Source of the DNA: Victivallales bacterium
GTDB lineage: Bacteria > Verrucomicrobiota > Lentisphaeria > Victivallales > Victivallaceae
DNA length: 6,659 bases
Assembly (NCBI GenBank): GCA_019038735.1
Contig: JAHOYW010000021.1
Span: forward strand, 1 to 6,659
Direction of reading: 5' to 3'
Shown: piece by piece, positions 3,964 to 6,659 of the stretch
How the letters are laid out: the number at the start of each line of letters is the position of its first letter
Numbering within the stretch: the first letter of the stretch is position 1
Made by a program: the position numbers and the translations under genes
The notes under the pieces: model-generated
The model's input: the letters and a program-made list of their open reading frames with translations, nothing else
Told to the model about the DNA's origin: nothing
Databases searched by the model: none

Positions 3964-6519
3964 TTATTTTTTAAGCTTTATGATTTTTTCCGCTTCTTTC
4001 GCGGGCGGCAGTTCATTGCCGGGAGCAATGCGTGTCATCCTGCTTTTTTGTATCCAACCTTTGGTGTTATCGGATTTTATCCTTACCCAGTCAAAACGGG
4101 ATTCAATTACCCTTACTACTGTTCCCATGCGTAAACGAACTAATTTGCTTCCAGATTTTAGTGAAGGTAAAGAACGCAATTCCGCATTTTTTGAAGTTAT
4201 TACCGCAGTGGCATTACTGTAGGCTCCCACCTGTTCAAAAATAGACGCCCCCAGAGCCAAGATGAAAATAATCAGGCAGCTGCCGATAAAAACAATACGT
4301 TTATTGAGGCTCAACTTGCGGCGGAAAGCTAAAAATATACCCGCGGCAGCCCACGCGGACAAGGCAAGCAATAACCATTCATCCGGACGGAGCGAATAAG
4401 TCGCCGCCCGCAGCATTTCTGTTGGTCCGTCGATTTTATTGACTTCCTCTAGAAATAATCTACGCCGGACAAAATTTAAATTTTCAGTAATTGCCGTATC
4501 GTAAGGTGCTAGCAGATGGGCACGTTCAAAGCATACCAGTGCCGCCGCCAGATCGCCTTCATTGCATAGACAAGTAGCAAGGTTATAGAGTAAGGCGGGA
4601 TCTGGAGAATCTTTGATGATGCGTGAACGGAAAAATTCTGCGGCTTCAGTAAAATCTCCTGAATCATAAGCTGTTACCGCCTCGGCAAAATTTGTTGGCT
4701 TGGCAACTATGTCTTTGTTTTTATCAGCAGCATCAAGCATCTGTGTCATAAATAACAAGCCGATAAGCGTTAAGCGTTTCAAGGCTTTATATAATTTATC
4801 TCTAAGCTCCTTTTTGTTCAAGTTTGATGCGCCGGGCAGATAACTCGCTTCGCCGACACTGGTCATACATTGCGCTAAATTATCGTCTTTAAGTTTTTTA
4901 GCCAGCTCTGAAGTAGTCGTTCCGGGAGCTAGATTCAAGATGTCATTAATAAAAGGTACAGCTTCATGTTGAATAACTGTATTAAGGTCATCATCAGAAC
5001 TCTTGCGGATTGTTTTCAACATTTTACCTTTTCTTTTTAAAGCTTCACGGCGGCGTTGCAGGGCTTTGTCGCTGCCAAGCTTTTGTTGATGCCAATGATG
5101 TATTTCGCTGATAAACCAGCACAATGGTCCGAGAATCGCTAAAATTATGTAAGCCCACAGCCAATTTAAATATAATGGTACTTTGATATTTCCATTGGCT
5201 GAGGTTTTCAGGAAAAGTATATCGGAACGCGGTATAGTCTGCTTGCTGTTAAATTTTGAATCTGGAACCGTTGGCACTGGATTTACTTTGGTATAATTAA
5301 TATGTTCGGCTGGATTTTCTGATTTTTCAATTTTCAGTTTTTTTGAAAAATTGAAAGTTTTATATTTTTCCAGTAGAGATGAAAAGATTGATACATGCAT
5401 TTTTAATTCTTTATCACCTTGAAGCAAGGGAATAAGGACATATTTTATTTCCGCTCTTTCTCTGCCGTCATAAGCTGTTTTTTTATCTACTTCAGGAGGA
5501 TAAACGCGAAATCCTTCGACTTCCAATTTGGGAACATTCAAGGTTTCAAGAGTCCCAAGTCCGTAAACGGTCATCGCTAAAGTTATTGGATCTCCAACTT
5601 TGATTTTTTTATCCACGAAAGAAAAATTAACATCCCAATTTCCTACTAAACCAAGGAAACTAAATTTTTCTGGAGCTTTCGGTAGTGGTTTAACTTTTAT
5701 TTCAAAAGGAATTTCTATAGTATATGGTGTGCGTTTGTAGGTTGGTCTGCCAAAGAAATCCCGCCTTTCGCTAGGTAGATTGATTTCAGTTTGTATTTTT
5801 ATCTTTGTCTTGAAATCTCCATAAGAAATCGTTCTGAACGCGGTTTCAAAGGATTGCTTGATAAATTTTTTAGCTCCTATAGTAACAAGCCCTTCACGTT
5901 TTAAAATAAAGCGGGAATTTTGACGATTTTGCTGACTATAATCACGAAAGACAATTTTATTTAGTTTGATTTCAGGATAACTGGTCAGCCGTACTCTGAC
6001 TTGGCGCCAATTAAATAAACTTATTTCCAGAGATATTTCTTCTCCAATATAAAATTCCTTACTAAGGTTTAAAATCTCACATTTTCCGAAAAGAATATCC
6101 TTTATTGCAATATCTCCGCCATCATCATCAATTTTTTGATCGCCGGCACTTACTGCTGTGAGTTTGAAGGAACTGACTCTTTTGGTCTTTCTGCCAAATT
6201 TGACTTCCAGTTCCGGGATTGTGATTATCCCTTTCTCTCTGATCCTAAAAGCGTAAGTCCTTGTGTATCGGGCTTCGCCATTTACACTGGACATAGATGT
6301 ACTGCTGTAATCAGGAAGCCATTCCGCATTTTTCATTTCCGGCAGAGATGTCAATTCCGGCGTATTATCAGCACTTATACTAATAGTCACAAGCTCACCG
6401 ACGAGAGGGCGTTTTGTGCTGATTTCAATTTTGAAAGAATCATCCTCCGCTAAAACGCAGGTACTTAAAATACTAAAAATTATTATAAATATTTTTTTCA
6501 ACACAGTCAATTTTACCAA
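3964..6519 (-). CDS. batD-batE: BatD-BatE fusion: membrane-anchored Bat protein with TPR and SH3 domains
   Basis: The 851-residue product joins two Bat (aerotolerance-type) proteins. BatD part: signal peptide (to about A24), three beta-rich periplasmic regions (about 25-122, 135-280, 288-398), a membrane span (449-470) and a basic cytoplasmic stretch (474-582). BatE part: a signal-peptide-like segment (583-595, after K581-R582), two TPRs (about 610-675), membrane spans at about 714-732 and 742-762 separated by the basic loop FRRKLSLNKR, and an SH3b-like domain (about 768-830, with AELRSLPS and GWIQKS). Charges agree with TPR and SH3 in the periplasm. BatD and BatE are usually separate genes; their molecular role is poorly defined, but they accompany BatA/BatB VWA proteins and a MoxR ATPase. 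The frame has no ATG before residue 62, which would lose the signal peptide. Candidate starts are TTG 6519, TTG 6510, GTG 6504 and TTG 6501. Domain identity is firm, exact start uncertain. Confidence 0.88.
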   Translation of the reverse strand: MVKLTVLKKIFIIIFSILSTCVLAEDDSFKIEISTKRPLVGELVTISISADNTPELTSLPEMKNAEWLPDYSSTSMSSVNGEARYTRTYAFRIREKGIITIPELEVKFGRKTKRVSSFKLTAVSAGDQKIDDDGGDIAIKDILFGKCEILNLSKEFYIGEEISLEISLFNWRQVRVRLTSYPEIKLNKIVFRDYSQQNRQNSRFILKREGLVTIGAKKFIKQSFETAFRTISYGDFKTKIKIQTEINLPSERRDFFGRPTYKRTPYTIEIPFEIKVKPLPKAPEKFSFLGLVGNWDVNFSFVDKKIKVGDPITLAMTVYGLGTLETLNVPKLEVEGFRVYPPEVDKKTAYDGRERAEIKYVLIPLLQGDKELKMHVSIFSSLLEKYKTFNFSKKLKIEKSENPAEHINYTKVNPVPTVPDSKFNSKQTIPRSDILFLKTSANGNIKVPLYLNWLWAYIILAILGPLCWFISEIHHWHQQKLGSDKALQRRREALKRKGKMLKTIRKSSDDDLNTVIQHEAVPFINDILNLAPGTTTSELAKKLKDDNLAQCMTSVGEASYLPGASNLNKKELRDKLYKALKRLTLIGLLFMTQMLDAADKNKDIVAKPTNFAEAVTAYDSGDFTEAAEFFRSRIIKDSPDPALLYNLATCLCNEGDLAAALVCFERAHLLAPYDTAITENLNFVRRRLFLEEVNKIDGPTEMLRAATYSLRPDEWLLLALSAWAAAGIFLAFRRKLSLNKRIVFIGSCLIIFILALGASIFEQVGAYSNATAVITSKNAELRSLPSLKSGSKLVRLRMGTVVRVIESRFDWVRIKSDNTKGWIQKSRMTRIAPGNELPPAKEAEKIIKLKK

Positions 6520-6659
6520 TCTTTTTCTACTTTTATACTTTTATATTGCTGTTTCCGATGAGCTTTAAGAGCTTTGCGAAAATCTTTTTCTTTTTCTGTC
6601 ATCAATTTCAACAACTTACGAGCTTCTTTCGGATCAATATCTTTTGGAGCTTTTTTAGC
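6513..6659 (-). CDS. batC: C-terminal end of a BatC-like protein (5' part outside window)
   Basis: Reading the minus strand from the window edge gives 48 sense codons and a TAA at 6515-6513. The peptide is lysine-rich: it starts AKKAPKDIDPKEARKLL, continues LMTEKEKDFRKALKAHR and ends KSIKVEKDW. The pattern of a short helix (EARKLLKLMTEKEKDFRKAL) followed by a basic stretch and a terminal VEKDW resembles the C-terminus of BatC-type TPR proteins, which I recall ending in EKNW or EKDW. No TPR is visible because the rest is outside. The stop overlaps the upstream-most possible start of batDE by 7 bp, so the two are almost certainly cotranscribed. The gene could equally be a BatB-BatC (VWA-TPR) fusion; the visible part cannot distinguish these. 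Confidence 0.7.
   Translation of the reverse strand, partial: AKKAPKDIDPKEARKLLKLMTEKEKDFRKALKAHRKQQYKSIKVEKDW

Noticed and set aside
3847..4244. Overlapping plus-strand open frames opposite the 3' end of batDE and the start of the next gene
   Set aside because: They are antisense to conserved coding sequence and show no protein signature; they are frame shadows.
6457..6459. Lipobox at C21 of BatDE (L18-S-T-C21)
   Set aside because: Threonine at -1 is unusual for lipoproteins, and cleavage after VLA (24) before EDD fits an ordinary signal peptide better.
1..6659. tRNA, rRNA, CRISPR arrays, insertion sequences
   Set aside because: No cloverleaf, repeat-spacer pattern, transposase or paired terminal repeats were seen; coding density is high and gaps are short.

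Overview
The window comes from an AT-rich bacterial chromosome. Every gene I can support lies on the minus strand, so transcription runs from high to low coordinates. The gene set is a housekeeping block (hisS-adk-map-infA), an HU/IHF-type DNA-binding protein, and the end of a Bat (Bacteroides aerotolerance-type) operon. Bat modules with TPR and SH3 parts, together with this HU type, suggest a Gram-negative lineage with a periplasm. My best guess is the PVC group, possibly Lentisphaerota/Kiritimatiellota. That is an impression from protein style, not a demonstrated placement.

Layout in the direction of transcription: (1) 6659-6513 is the last 48 codons of a gene ending in VEKDW, read as the C-terminus of a BatC-like TPR protein. 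(2) 6519-3964 is one 851-codon gene joining a complete BatD to a complete BatE; it overlaps the upstream gene by 7 bp and has no usable ATG start. (3) 3946-3506 is a small exported protein of unknown function, 17 bp behind batDE and probably in the same transcript. A 9-bp hairpin follows 8 bp after its stop. (4) The 212-bp gap at 3294-3505 holds that hairpin, A/T tracts and promoter-like -10 elements for the next gene. (5) 3293-2997 encodes the HU/IHF-family protein. (6) The 103-bp gap at 2894-2996 holds two inverted repeats and a GC-rich hairpin with a U-rich tail, a good intrinsic terminator ending about 20 nt before hisS. (7) hisS, adk, map and infA follow tightly: 9 bp, 3 bp, then a 19-bp overlap. 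infA runs off the window with about two residues missing.

The two functional themes are separate. The bat genes encode a cell-envelope complex (periplasmic beta domains, TPRs, SH3, several membrane spans) thought to bridge VWA proteins and a MoxR ATPase encoded elsewhere. The hisS-adk-map-infA block serves translation and nucleotide balance; adk-map-infA is the classic tail of the spc ribosomal operon, here preceded by hisS where secY is commonly found.

The points most worth a second look are the BatD-BatE fusion with a signal-peptide-like segment at the joint, the unknown exported protein with a repeated G-x-I-x-G-[TS]-P motif, and the terminator or attenuator just before hisS. I saw no tRNA, rRNA, CRISPR array, mobile element or clear sign of horizontal transfer.
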